Notes: a model not told the origin generated them from the letters alone. 64,000 nt of DNA from CAVWCW01 sp963753615 (GCA_963753615.1 CAVWCW010000021.1:62001-126000); one strand, 5' to 3'; numbered from the stretch's first letter, positions 51,266 to 60,002 are shown. Program-made: numbers and translations.

Positions 51266-52183
51266 ATGGAGCTGCGGCAGTTGCGTTCATTGGTCGCCTT
51301 GGTGGAGTCTGACTTCAGCGTCAGTCGGGCAGCGACGCGCTTGCACCTGGTTCAGCCTGCGGTGTCGCAGCACCTCAAGCAGCTGGAGCAGGAACTGGGC
51401 ACCCGCTTGATCCAGCGCCGCGGCAAGCGGCTGCTGGGCCTGACCGAGGCCGGAGAGCGGGTGCTGGTTCACGCCCGGGCGGCCTTGGCGGATACTGCCA
51501 GCATCCTGGCCGTCGGCCACGACTACCGGGGCGACACCAGCGGGGTGTTGCGTATCGGCACCACCCACACCCAGGCCCGCTATGTGCTGCCGCTGGCGAT
51601 CCGGCAGTTTCGCACCGACTACCCGCAAGTCGAGGTCGAGATCCACCAGGATAGCCCGCGCCAGCTGGTGAACCTGCTATTGCACGATGCGGTTGACTTG
51701 GCCATCTGCACCGAGGCGTTAAGCGAACGCTCGGAGCTGAACGCCGCGCCCTGCTATCGCTGGAACCGCTGCCTGATCGCACCCCTCGGCCACCCAGTGC
51801 TGGCACAGCGCCCGCTAACGCTGGAACTGCTGTGCGAGCATCCGCTGGTGACCTACGTGTTCGGGTTCACCGGGCGTGGCCAGTTCAGCAATGCCTTCGC
51901 ACGCGAGGGCCTGCGCCCGCGGGTGGTGCTAAGCGCGGCGGACACCGATGTGATCAAGACCTATGTGCGCGAGGGCATGGGGCTGGGGGTAGTGGTCGAT
52001 CTGGCATTCGACCCGGAGCAGGATCGTGATCTCGGGATGCGCAGCCTTGCTCATCTGTTCCCCTGGGAAGTGACTCGTATTGCCTGGGCCAGGGACAAGT
52101 ACCTGCGGGCCTTTCAGCGTAACTTCATCGAACTGTTTCAACAGCATGCAGCGCATTTGGTTGGGGAGCGCCTGGCGCGCTGA
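51266..52183 (+). CDS. CysB-type LysR-family transcriptional regulator
   Basis: 305 residues. The N-terminal winged helix (LRSLVALVESDFSVSRAAT, HLVQPAVSQHLKQLEQELGT) is followed by a LysR substrate-binding domain. The effector-domain motifs TTHTQARYVLP, TEALSER, CYRWNRCLIAP, VTYVFGFTGRGQF and DTDVIKTYVREGMGLGVV correspond closely to E. coli CysB. An effector related to sulfur metabolism (acetylserine, sulfate or thiosulfate in known members) is expected. It is divergent from the DsrC-like gene, its likely target. The start has no strong ribosome binding site. Confidence 0.9.
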   Translation: MELRQLRSLVALVESDFSVSRAATRLHLVQPAVSQHLKQLEQELGTRLIQRRGKRLLGLTEAGERVLVHARAALADTASILAVGHDYRGDTSGVLRIGTTHTQARYVLPLAIRQFRTDYPQVEVEIHQDSPRQLVNLLLHDAVDLAICTEALSERSELNAAPCYRWNRCLIAPLGHPVLAQRPLTLELLCEHPLVTYVFGFTGRGQFSNAFAREGLRPRVVLSAADTDVIKTYVREGMGLGVVVDLAFDPEQDRDLGMRSLAHLFPWEVTRIAWARDKYLRAFQRNFIELFQQHAAHLVGERLAR

Positions 52184-52366
52184 TTTGACCCGGCTGGGAG
52201 CCCTAGTTCCCGGCGAGTGGCCGAGGCCCCTTGGACGTCGGGCCGAGACCATTCCCTTGTCGCCGCCAGTGGTCGGTTCAGCGCGCAAACCGCAGGCGCA
52301 GAGCAGTTGACCTGGGTTCTACTCTGGTAGACCATCGTCGGTACCAACCAGGGGAGGATGCCGCCG

Positions 52367-52660
52367 ATGAAACTAACCACATTGCTGGCCCTTGTGCTCG
52401 CTGTTGCGGGCTGGGCCTTGCTGATTGCCGCCGGAACCAACATGCTGTCCGGCCATTTCGACACCCGCAGTTGTCAGACGGCCTGCGTCAGTAGTCTGTT
52501 CTGGGGTGGGGCTGCCGCCAGCGGCCTGGGACTGCTGCTCAGTTTGATCGGGCTGGCCGCGCAGAAAGGGCGGGGGCTGGCGGCGCTGGCTGTGGTCGTC
52601 GCCTTGCCCTTGTGCGGGGTGTTTGCCGGGATCGTCGCTATCGGCGTCACCCAGAGCTAA
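52367..52660 (+). CDS. Small membrane protein, unknown function
   Basis: 97 residues with three hydrophobic segments: LTTLLALVLAVAGWALLIAA at the N-terminus, SGLGLLLSLIGLAAQ in the middle and LAALAVVVALPLCGVFAGIV near the end. A loop between the first two contains CQTAC. The ATG at 52367 has GGGGAGG eight bases upstream, better spaced than the ATG at 52358. It overlaps the end of the convergent EamA gene by 14 bases. No family is recognised. Confidence 0.6.
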   Translation: MKLTTLLALVLAVAGWALLIAAGTNMLSGHFDTRSCQTACVSSLFWGGAAASGLGLLLSLIGLAAQKGRGLAALAVVVALPLCGVFAGIVAIGVTQS

Positions 52661-53558
52661 CACGGCGACGAGTCGTTCGCCCCCGGCTGCTTATCCAGAT
52701 GCCGGCGGCGATCAGGCCAGCCCCGGCGAGGTGAAAACCCTGCCAATGTTCGCCCAGCAGCAGCACCGAGAGCAGGGCCCCGAATACCGGCATCAGGTGC
52801 ATGAACTGGCCCGTGCGGTTGGCCCCGAGTTCGACCACGGCCCGGTTCCAGAACAGGTAGGCGAGCAGCGAGGGGAACACCGCCACATAGCCGATAGCGC
52901 CGAGGGACTGGGCGTTTAGCGCAAAGCCGCCATTGCGTCCCAGGTCCCAGAGATAGAGCGGGAGCAGGGGCAGGGTCCCGGCCAGGATGATGGCGGCGAG
53001 AAAGCTAAGGGGTGTCAGCTCGGCCGGGCGCCAGCGCAGGCACACCGAGTACAGGGCCCAGCTCGCCACGGCGGCCAGCACCCACAAATCTCCTTGGTTC
53101 AAACTGAGCCCGGCCAGACCCGCCAGGTCGCCGCGGGCCACGATCGCCACCACACCCGCCAGTGACAGCAGGATGCCGAGGGCCTGACGTCCCCGCACCG
53201 GCTGCCCGAGCAAAGGCGCCGAGAGGGCCAGGATCAGCAGCGGCGTGATGGACTGCAGCAGCACCGCATTGGTAGCGGTGGTGGTCTGCAGGCCCAGGTA
53301 GACGAAGGTATTGAAGTTGGTAACCCCGAGCAGGCCCAGCAGACTGAGGACCTTCCAGTGGCGCAGCAGCAGCCGGCGTTGCGGCCATAGCCCCGACCAG
53401 GCGAACGGCAGCAGGATCAGCCCGGCCAAGGCCCAGCGCCAGAACGAAAGGGCGATGGGGGGCAGGCTTTCATGCAGGGCCCGGGCGAGCACGAAGTTGC
53501 CGGCCCAGAACAGCGGGGCGAGGGTGACCAGCAGGTAGGGCAGTGCGTTGTGGGGCAT
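52647..53558 (-). CDS. DMT-family permease (EamA type)
   Basis: 303 residues with ten predicted membrane helices arranged as two EamA repeats. The first starts YLLVTLAPLFWAGNFVLARA and the second GDLWVLAAVASWALYSVCLR. The pattern LGLQTTTATNAVLLQSITPL is typical of drug/metabolite exporters. The substrate is unknown; such proteins export amino acids, metabolites or drugs. The protein ends in a basic tail (GRTTRRRVSSG). It has no obvious partner among the neighbours. Confidence 0.9.
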   Translation of the reverse strand: MPHNALPYLLVTLAPLFWAGNFVLARALHESLPPIALSFWRWALAGLILLPFAWSGLWPQRRLLLRHWKVLSLLGLLGVTNFNTFVYLGLQTTTATNAVLLQSITPLLILALSAPLLGQPVRGRQALGILLSLAGVVAIVARGDLAGLAGLSLNQGDLWVLAAVASWALYSVCLRWRPAELTPLSFLAAIILAGTLPLLPLYLWDLGRNGGFALNAQSLGAIGYVAVFPSLLAYLFWNRAVVELGANRTGQFMHLMPVFGALLSVLLLGEHWQGFHLAGAGLIAAGIWISSRGRTTRRRVSSG

Positions 53559-53699
53559 GGACGGGTTTGGCTGGCAGATATTCGGAATATGCCGTTATGG
53601 CCTGAGCGCTGGCGCCGTCGCATTTCTGCCTGCGCCTTCTAACGCTTGCGGCTACCAGTGGCTACCGGAATTCGAACGGGCTCTGCGGCCGGGTATTGA

Positions 53700-54110
53700 C
53701 CCGAAAGGTGAAGATATTCCGCCGGGAGTAACAGAGCTATCTGTGGTTCAGTTCGAGCAAAGTGACTGCGGGCTTCATGGTCGATCGCAGCGAGGTGATG
53801 TGGTCGAGTTCAGAAACGATCAGGGTATCATCATCGAATTGGCGATTTAGCCGCCGTACCACAGCAAATACAACCCCGTGGAACGGCTCTGGGGTATCCT
53901 GTAAAACCATCGGCGAGGCGAGCTACTCAGCACCGAGGAGAAGAAACTCGGGTTGGCCGAAGCATGACCTACAAGCGCAATCGGCCCAGGGTGCGCATAA
54001 TTACCAAGGCCTGCAGGGCCGGTGTGGCGTTGACGAAGCAAGCCATACGCGGAATCGAGCGTTGCTTGCAATGAAACGAAGGCTTGGAGCCTTGGTTCAT
54101 CACGATATCG
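53700..54110 (+). mobile_element. ISAzo13-type transposase remnant
   Basis: Broken frames recall the C-terminal half of ISAzo13-family transposases. KVTAGFMVDRSEVMW comes first, then PPYHSKYNPVERLWGIL followed by TAA. MTYKRNRPRVRIITKACRAG, VALTKQAIRGIER and GLEPWFITI follow in other frames. No complete ORF or terminal repeats remain, so it is a scar of an old insertion. Confidence 0.7.
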
Positions 54111-54156
54111 GCAAACCTTCAGTCTGGCGTAATGTGTTTTTTCCGTGACTTTTAGT

Positions 54157-54912
54157 CTACGCGGCTACGCGCGCAAGTCGATCGGATGTCGTCCGACGGA
54201 GGTGGCTGCATTTTCTCCGTTCAGCGGGAAAGTAGCTGTAGCCTAACTTTTTCTCCAGATAGTTCAACAAGTCGACCAGATGATTCTGAGCTACGATCAA
54301 GCGCTCTCTCCCGACTATGTCTTCGGAATGCTTTGCCTTGTGCAGCGTTTCGAGGGTCTGTGCGACGGCCGAACTCTCCGGCATGCGGTAAGGTGATTGA
54401 AGGAAGTCTCTGAACTCGTAAAAGGATATTGTATCCATTTCGTGGCCGAACTCGCCTTCCATGCTGTGCATGATCATCTTGCCAAGTGCTTTCTGTTCGG
54501 CGGGAAAGAAGTTGAAAGGCCCAACCTCATGGTCTCCACTCGAGGTCGAAAACGCCCTGCGTATCGCTGCTGAGTGCTGTATCACCACAGCATCCTGGGT
54601 ATAAGGACCATAGCGGCTGACGGCGTACAGCCAGCCGTAAAATCGAACTATATAATAAAGTGTCTCTTCGGCAAATGACCCGTCCGGATAACGCTTCCTC
54701 AGCTTGTGCAGGCCATCGAGTTCGACGAGTTTGTATATCCTGCTCTGCAGATCCTCGCATGCTGTGAGAAAGGGATTAACATAGAGTGCCGTGATCCTGG
54801 CGCGCTCCTTCTCCCGTTCAAGGGCCTGTTCATGTGCCCATGTCCATACTGCCCAAGCGGCTGTTGCCGCCGGAACAAACCAAGTAGTGGGAAATGGTAA
54901 CGGTAATGGCAT
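54157..54912 (-). CDS. Hypothetical membrane-anchored protein
   Basis: 251 residues, not assigned. A single N-terminal membrane segment (PFPTTWFVPAATAAWAVWTW, about 6-25) is followed by a basic helix (EQALEREKERARI). The soluble part is rich in aromatic residues (YYIVRFYGWLYAVSRYGPYT) and helices. The C-terminus is basic. GGGGAG lies before the ATG. It lies in a lower-GC zone with IS scars and repeats, so recent acquisition is possible. Confidence 0.6.
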   Translation of the reverse strand: MPLPLPFPTTWFVPAATAAWAVWTWAHEQALEREKERARITALYVNPFLTACEDLQSRIYKLVELDGLHKLRKRYPDGSFAEETLYYIVRFYGWLYAVSRYGPYTQDAVVIQHSAAIRRAFSTSSGDHEVGPFNFFPAEQKALGKMIMHSMEGEFGHEMDTISFYEFRDFLQSPYRMPESSAVAQTLETLHKAKHSEDIVGRERLIVAQNHLVDLLNYLEKKLGYSYFPAERRKCSHLRRTTSDRLARVAA

Positions 54913-55026
54913 AATAAAACTCCCCGACTTTCAACCCGTAGACTCGAATGGTGGAATCAGGACTACAGCAATAACCCTGCTCTTAGGAGTTATACACCCT
55001 TCCTTTCGGAAGAGAAAGCCCAGACT

Positions 55027-55180
55027 AAGGAAGCGCTGATCCAAAGCGTTTCTCCTGCGGGCTCAGGAAGGCCCGCCATTTCCAATCGCCCCAAGCGATT
55101 GAAAATGAAAGCTTTCGGAAACCGCGTTTTCGAAAGACGTGCTGAGTAAAGCCAGGGATGGCTTTACTCAGCGTTTCCTT
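55027..55180 (+). repeat. MITE-like element, complete copy
   Basis: 154 bases bounded by imperfect 13-base terminal inverted repeats, AAGGAAGCGCTGA and TCAGCGTTTCCTT, with one mismatch. Inside are GCGGGC/GCCCGC, CAATCGC/GCGATTG and CTTTCGGAAAC/GTTTTCGAAAG hairpins. A perfect 14-base hairpin with a GGGA loop lies at 55141-55172. It has no transposase gene. Parts recur at 55926 and, reversed, at 25871. Confidence 0.7.
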
Positions 55181-55343
55181 GAAGTCGATTCGGGACTTCT
55201 CACTGAAGTCCCCGGAAAGGCATAACGTGCCATCTCTGGCTTTGCAAGCCTTTGCGAACAAGGATTCAACAATCAAATTAATGATTCTCAACTGCCACCG
55301 ATTCCTTTGGTTCCGCGGCTATATGACTGCTGCCACGCTTCTT

Positions 55344-55544
55344 TCAATCTGAATCGTTAAATGTTACAGCGAAAGTCGCCTCTCCTATTTCTATTTCCAA
55401 CTCCATGGGAATATTCAGTTTTAGAAGTGATTTGAACGTCTCTACAGGACGCTTTTTCATCAGGTGTTGCAATTCCTCTATATGCACTAAAGCGTTTTTC
55501 AAATAAAGTTGTTGTTCTTCCGTAAGCATCTCTTCTCTAGCCAT
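55344..55544 (-). CDS. Possible small AT-rich gene
   Basis: 66 residues: a charged helical start (REEMLTEEQQLYLKNALVHI), then a beta-rich end (IPMELEIEIGEATFAVTF). Base composition is clearly lower in GC than in the surrounding genes. It lies between two copies of the MITE-like repeat. No family is recognised and the ribosome binding site is weak, so the call is tentative. The 380 bases upstream (to 55925) are AT-rich and hold no clear gene. Confidence 0.4.
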   Translation of the reverse strand: MAREEMLTEEQQLYLKNALVHIEELQHLMKKRPVETFKSLLKLNIPMELEIEIGEATFAVTFNDSD

Positions 55545-55925
55545 GAACTGCTTCTCTTGTTTCTGTTGACTATGGGTAGTTGCGAATCGAATTTGCGCAA
55601 CCAGCTCTCCGGATTGCATCCTTCAATCGATGATCTTTCGAAAGGTATTGCTCCTGCCAAAAAATGCTTAGTATCAATAATCTGTCTCCGATTGCGCAAC
55701 GGTGTTCATCGTCAATCTGTCATCGGAATGATCTTATCATCGCGTGTTTTGTAACCGATAGAGAATAAATACACATTTTTTGAATCGATATCCGGCCTGG
55801 CATGGAGATTGGGTTCGTTTGTTAGTCTTTAGGTGCAGCTCTGAAAAAGCCATAATCGTGTTTAAACACCAGCAGGTTGGTGCTTGACAGATGGCAACTG
55901 TTGTCGTTCCGAAAACCCACCCCTT

Positions 55926-56033
55926 AAGGAAACGCTAAACCTAAAGCGTTTCCCGTGCGGGCCAGGAGGGCCCGCCATATTCAATCGCCCCATGCGATCG
56001 AAAATGAAAGCCTTTGGAAACCGCGTTTCCATA
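55926..56033 (+). repeat. MITE-like element, truncated copy
   Basis: 108 bases aligned with the left part of the 55027 copy. They include the terminal AAGGAAACGCTAA, the GCGGGCC/GGCCCGC hairpin, CAATCGCCCCATGCGATCG and GGAAACCGCGTTTCC. The right end with the second terminal repeat is missing. The following 480 bases to the IS630 remnant show no gene. Confidence 0.65.
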
Positions 56034-56518
56034 ACCTGTTATATGTCATCGTGCCAGAACAACACTCGATTCGAATTATCCGAGCCGCAGTCGTACTACA
56101 ACGGAAAGGGGCAGGAAATCGCTTTAAGCCGCTAGCGGTGAAGATGCGGTCAGGGACGCGACCATTCCGCCTTTCACGGCATTGACACAACGCGGAATCC
56201 ACTACCTCATCCTTTTTCCCTCTCAACCAACGTATCTCGAGCTTCGGACCGAGGCTGGTAAAAACCCCACTACAGAACCAATTATAGCCCAAGAGTAAAA
56301 AACATAAACTCCCATTCTACTGCGTCCTTCTGGTATCCATGAGTCGCTACGTCAATGCCATTAAACTAAGTGTATCTCTATGAAAATGCTATAATTATTT
56401 CCGCTGAGCGAACTCTGGCACGGGGTGCATGTATCACAACTTTTCGGAGCAATCGCTTGACCGACGGCTGGGATTGCGCAGAAGAATATCAGCAGTCCCT
56501 TATGTTCTGTCCATCGAT

Positions 56519-56843
56519 CGCAGGTGGACCGATGGAACCGCCGAGCGGTTGGGGAGCTGATCCTGCAACAGCTCGGCATCGAGATGTCGGTCCGCACGGT
56601 GGGCGAACATCTCAATAGCTGGGGGATGATGCCGCACTAATCCGAGATTGAACTGTTCCACCTAGCGGCCTATTCGTCGGAACTGCCTCCCGACGAATCC
56701 CTCAACCGTGATTTGAAGGCCGGCGTATACAGCGGCGCCCCGGCCCGTTCGAAAGACCAGCGCGAAGCCAAGGCGTTGAGCCGAATGCGCAAGCTGCAGA
56801 AGCTACGGCTCCGGGTAGCTTCCTGCTTTGGGAACCGGTGCAC
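56519..56843 (+). mobile_element. IS630-family transposase remnant with internal deletion
   Basis: In one frame it reads NRRAVGELILQQLGIEM and SVRTVGEHLNSWGMMPH, the end of the N-terminal helix-turn-helix part. A TAA follows, then EIELFHLAAYSSELPPDESL, NRDLKAGVYSG and MRKLQKLRLRVASCF, the C-terminal end of the catalytic domain. The central DDE region, normally several hundred bases, is missing, so this is an internally deleted relic. Confidence 0.75.
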
Positions 56844-57008
56844 ACGCTTTTCGGCTTTATCCGGTGATTCAAGGCGCCGGGTCAATAGCTGCCAGGGGCG
56901 AGCTATTGCTCCGAGAAATTCCTGCGCTCGAGGTTCTGCCTGGGGGCTATGAGCAGGAGCGATCCGGAATTAAAATTGGAGCCGAACCGATTGGAATCAG
57001 GGGGGGCG

Positions 57009-58204
57009 ATGGCTGGCGCAAAGGGCTCAAGGCAGGTCATGCACGTGGACATGGATGCATTCTTCGCCGCCATCGAGCAGCGCGATCACCCGGAATATAG
57101 AGGCCGGCCGGTGGTGGTCGGAGCCCGCCCCGGCGGGCGCGGGGTGGTGGCCACCGCCTCCTACGAAGCACGTCGCTATGGTGTGGGCTCGGCGATGCCC
57201 ATCTCGGAAGCCTATCGGCGTTGCCCGCATGCGGTCTATCTGCGCCCGGATCTGGAACGCTACGGGGCGGTGTCGCGCCAAGTGATGGTAATCCTGGAGC
57301 AGGTCTCGCCGCTGGTCGAGCCGGTCTCCATTGATGAGGCCTACCTGGATATCAGCGGCCTCGAGCGCCTCTGCGGCCGCCCGGAACGGATCGCTACCCG
57401 CATCAAGGAAGAGGTGCGCGCGGAGCTGGGCCTGACTCTGTCGGTTGGCATAGGCCCCAATCGCCTGATCGCGAAACTCGCCTCCGATTACCGCAAACCC
57501 GACGGCCTGACCTGGGTGCGGCCGGATCAGGTTCAGGCCTTTCTCGATCCCATGCCGGTGGCCCGGCTGCGCGGCGTGGGGACGCGCAGTCAGGAACGCA
57601 TGCACCGCCTGGGAGTGCAGCGGGTCGAGCAACTGCGCGGCTACGCGCTGGAGGACTTGCAGCGCCACTTTGGCGCCAAGGGCGGGACTGCACCTGTACC
57701 GCCAGGCCCGGGGCCTGGCCTCGGACCGGGTAGGTAACGCCGCCGGACGCAAGTCGATCTCCAAGGAGACCACCTTCGATCAGGACCTTCGTGACCCCCA
57801 GGCCCTGCACGACAGGCTGCTCTGGCTGGCCGGGGAGGTGGGTCGCATTGCCCGCCGCGAGGGGTCGCCGAGGTCGGCTGGTCAGCCTCAAGCTGCGTCT
57901 GGCCGGGTTCGAGACCCACAGTCTGCAGCGCCGCCTGGGCGAGGCCACGGCCGCCGACCGCGAGATCTTTCGCAATGCCTGGTCGCTGTACCAAGGCAGC
58001 GGTCATGTCGGCCGCCCGGTTCGGCTGATCGGCGTCGGCCTGTCGGATTGGGAGCCCGCCGGGCCCCGCCAAGCGGACCTGTTTGCCGACCCCGCGCACC
58101 AGGAGCGGGAGCGTCGTTTGTATGCGGCCCTGGATCGGGTCGGCGAGCGCTTCGGACGCGGCAAGCTGGGTTTTGGATTGCCGCGGAAATCAGAGGAGGA
58201 ATGA
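57009..58204 (+). CDS. dinB: DNA polymerase IV (two frameshifts)
   Basis: Y-family translesion polymerase. The palm and finger motifs MHVDMDAFFAAIEQRDHPEY, VATASYEARRYGVGSAMP and SIDEAYLDISGLE (catalytic acidic residues) are present. LSVGIGPNRLIAKLASDYRK and the helix-hairpin-helix region RLRGVGTRSQERMHRLGV follow. The frame shifts near 57685 and 57870; the little-finger domain continues as LHLYRQARGLASD and KSISKETTFDQDL, then LVSLKLRLAGFETHS. Restored, the protein is about 398 residues. The tail ends in QADLF, close to the beta-clamp binding motif, then further residues. A nearer start at 57039 is possible. Confidence 0.88.
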
Positions 58205-58247
58205 CGCTGACCGTAACCCCTTAGCTGGTTCCTCCACTTATAGGGGC

Positions 58248-58276
58248 TTGACATAGACCGACCGGTCTAATACGAT
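58248..58276 (+). promoter_or_regulatory. tetR promoter with palindromic operator in the spacer
   Basis: TTGACA (58248-58253) and TACGAT (58271-58276) are separated by 17 bases. Nearly the whole spacer is the inverted repeat TAGACCG-AC-CGGTCTA (58254-58269). A bound repressor would cover both promoter elements. The ATG at 58283 lies at the expected transcription start, so the message may be leaderless. Confidence 0.8.
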
Positions 58277-58282
58277 TTCTCC

Positions 58283-58886
58283 ATGCAGATCGAAAGCCAA
58301 ACCCGAGCCCGCATTCTGGCTACCGCCAGGCATCTGTTCCACGGCCGCAGTTATGCGGACGTGGGGGTGAAGGAAATCTGCGACCTGGCGGCGGTGCCCA
58401 AGGGGAGCTTCTATCATTTCTTCCCCTCCAAACGCGATCTCGCCTTGGCGGTGATCGACGACATGGCTGTTGAATGGGCCCACGGATTCGTAGCCGAGGC
58501 CTTCGACCCCAGCCTGCCGCCGCTGGAGCGCTTGGACTATATGGTGGACGCCGCCTACTACTGGCAGAAGGCGGCCAAGGACATTGAGGGGCGGGTGCGC
58601 GGTTGCCTGTTCGGTAACCTGGCGCTCGAAATCAGCACCCGCGAGGAGATGCTGCGGGCCAAACTGATGGCGGTCTTCAGCGCCACCCAGCGGAGGTTTA
58701 AAGACACTTTGGACGAGGCGGTTGCCAGCGGCGCCCTAGCCCCCCTGGATACGGACAAGACGGCCGCGGCCATGCTGGCCTACCTGGAGGGTGTAATCAT
58801 GTTGGCCAAGACCGAAAACGATCCCGAAGTGGTGCGGAATCCTGGGTCCGGCCATCAAGACGCTGCGCGTGGAGCAGCGGCACTGA
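58283..58886 (+). CDS. TetR-family repressor, NemR-like (one frameshift)
   Basis: About 200 residues. The N-terminal helix-turn-helix is ILATARHLFHGRSYADVGVK with VPKGSFYHFFPSKRDLAL. The ligand domain contains Cys108 in RVRGCLFGNLALEIS, matching the redox-sensing Cys106 region of E. coli NemR. The operator TAGACCG-N2-CGGTCTA also resembles NemR's TAGACC-N4-GGTCTA. The frame shifts near 58842. With one base corrected it ends GPAIKTLRVEQRH at 58886; otherwise it reads far into tusA. It probably represses itself and the downstream operon. The effector could be an electrophile or a reactive sulfur species. Confidence 0.88.
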
Positions 58887-58911
58887 GGCCGGATCTTTTT
58901 TTGCTTTTAAA

Positions 58912-58927
58912 TAGACCGACCGGTCTT
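58912..58927 (+). promoter_or_regulatory. Second TetR operator before the tusA operon
   Basis: TAGACCGACCGGTCTT differs from the tetR operator only in the last base. It lies 47 bases before tusA. Core promoter elements around it are weaker than those of tetR. The shared operator places tusA and the genes behind it under the same repressor. Confidence 0.8.
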
Positions 58928-58958
58928 CTACTAACCGCAACGTACGAGGTAAATGGTC

Positions 58959-59189
58959 ATGACGGAACAAGCACACACTCTGGATGCCCGCGGGCTGAAC
59001 TGCCCGCTGCCGATCTTGCGCACCCGCAAGGCGATGGCCGCACTGGAGCCCGGCGAAGTGTTGGAGGTGGTCGCAACCGATCCGGGTTCGGTCAAGGACA
59101 TGGCGTCCTTCTGCGCCCAGACCGGGCATGAACTGCTGGAGCACGCAGAGGCCGCTGGCGACTTCGTGTTCCGCATCCGCAAGCACTGA
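58959..59189 (+). CDS. tusA: Sulfur carrier protein TusA
   Basis: 76-residue TusA-family sulfur carrier. The CPxP motif (Cys15 in LNCPLPILR) binds persulfide sulfur and is intact. The end of the protein, FVFRIRKH, is typical. In sulfur-oxidising bacteria TusA passes sulfane sulfur with DsrE-type proteins toward cytoplasmic oxidation pathways. An ATG at 58953 is also in frame; 58959 gives the usual N-terminus with GAGG upstream. DsrE2 is encoded 71 bases later, a common pairing. The TetR operator precedes it. Confidence 0.93.
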   Translation: MTEQAHTLDARGLNCPLPILRTRKAMAALEPGEVLEVVATDPGSVKDMASFCAQTGHELLEHAEAAGDFVFRIRKH

Positions 59190-59260
59190 GCGTTTTTCCA
59201 ACCCGCGCCGCCGGTTGGCCGAATCGGCCCATCCGCGGCGTATGCCGAGAGGAGGTTCTC

Positions 59261-59866
59261 ATGAACAATGCCGCAACCGCGATCGCCGCTGCCCCGGAAG
59301 ACCTGGAGCACTGGTTCGACCAACGCTTTGAGCAGAAAATGGCCGAGCGAGAGGCCGCCAAGACCCCGGCGATGACCATTATCGCCACCAAGGGCACTCT
59401 GGACATGGCTTACCCGCCGTTCATCCTGGCTTCAACCGCCGCCGCCCTGGGCTGGGAAGTCTCGGTTTTCTTCACCTTCTACGGGCTGGGTCTGTTGAAG
59501 CGCGACCTGGACCTCAAGATCACCCCGCTGGGCAACCCCGCGATGCCGATGAAACTGCCCGATGGCCCGAGCTGGGTTCGGGGCAAGGAACTGCCGGTAC
59601 CGACCGCCTTGATGAGCCTGATGCCCGGGTTCGAGAGCATGGCCACCAGCATGATGCGCAAGACCATGAACAACAAGGGCGTGGCCAGCATCGAGGAGTT
59701 GCGGGCCCTGTGTCTGGAGGCGGACGTCAAATTGGTGGCCTGTCAGATGACCGTCGACCTGTTCGATTACCGCAAGGACGAGTTCATCCCCGAAGTTACC
59801 GAATGGGTGGGCGCCGCCAGTTTCCTGCCGCGGGCGCTGAAGGCGGACGTCAATCTATTCGTCTGA
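59261..59866 (+). CDS. DsrE2-like sulfurtransferase
   Basis: 201-residue DsrE/DsrF/DrsH-family protein of the DsrE2 type. A helical N-terminal region and the motif MTIIATKGTLDMAYPPFILA with a hydrophobic helix (AAALGWEVSVFFTFYGLGLL) precede the cysteines. Cys151 (ELRALC) and Cys161 (LVACQMTVDLF) fit the conserved DsrE2 pair. Such proteins are membrane-associated sulfane-sulfur carriers working with TusA, often next to rhodanese genes. GAGAGGAGG gives a strong ribosome binding site. It follows tusA and precedes the cytochrome gene. Confidence 0.92.
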   Translation: MNNAATAIAAAPEDLEHWFDQRFEQKMAEREAAKTPAMTIIATKGTLDMAYPPFILASTAAALGWEVSVFFTFYGLGLLKRDLDLKITPLGNPAMPMKLPDGPSWVRGKELPVPTALMSLMPGFESMATSMMRKTMNNKGVASIEELRALCLEADVKLVACQMTVDLFDYRKDEFIPEVTEWVGAASFLPRALKADVNLFV

Positions 59867-59877
59867 CGGCTATAGGG

Positions 59878-59930
59878 CGGGCAGGGGGGCGTTCCACCTG
59901 CCCGTGGATTAAGGGAAAACCCTTATTTAT
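59878..59930 (+). terminator. Double hairpin between dsrE2 and the cytochrome gene
   Basis: A perfect 8-base stem, CGGGCAGG/CCTGCCCG (59878-59904), is followed by TAAGGG/CCCTTA with an AAAA loop (59910-59925) and a short T-rich tail. It may end or attenuate the tusA-dsrE2 message. Confidence 0.6.
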
Positions 59931-60002
59931 GCTTTAGTATATGAGGTAAAGCTGATACACTTATGCCGGTTGATCAATCACCATTCTGCACGGAGGATGG
60001 CG

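Noticed and set aside
55025..55291. Minus-strand ORF across the MITE-like element, similar in protein to the ORF at 25864
   Set aside because: The protein similarity follows from the shared inverted-repeat DNA; hairpins and terminal repeats explain it better than a coding gene.
59968..59982. FNR/Anr-like site (TTGATCAATCA) before the cytochrome gene
   Set aside because: The FNR consensus needs TTGAT-N4-ATCAA; here the half-sites overlap, so spacing is wrong.
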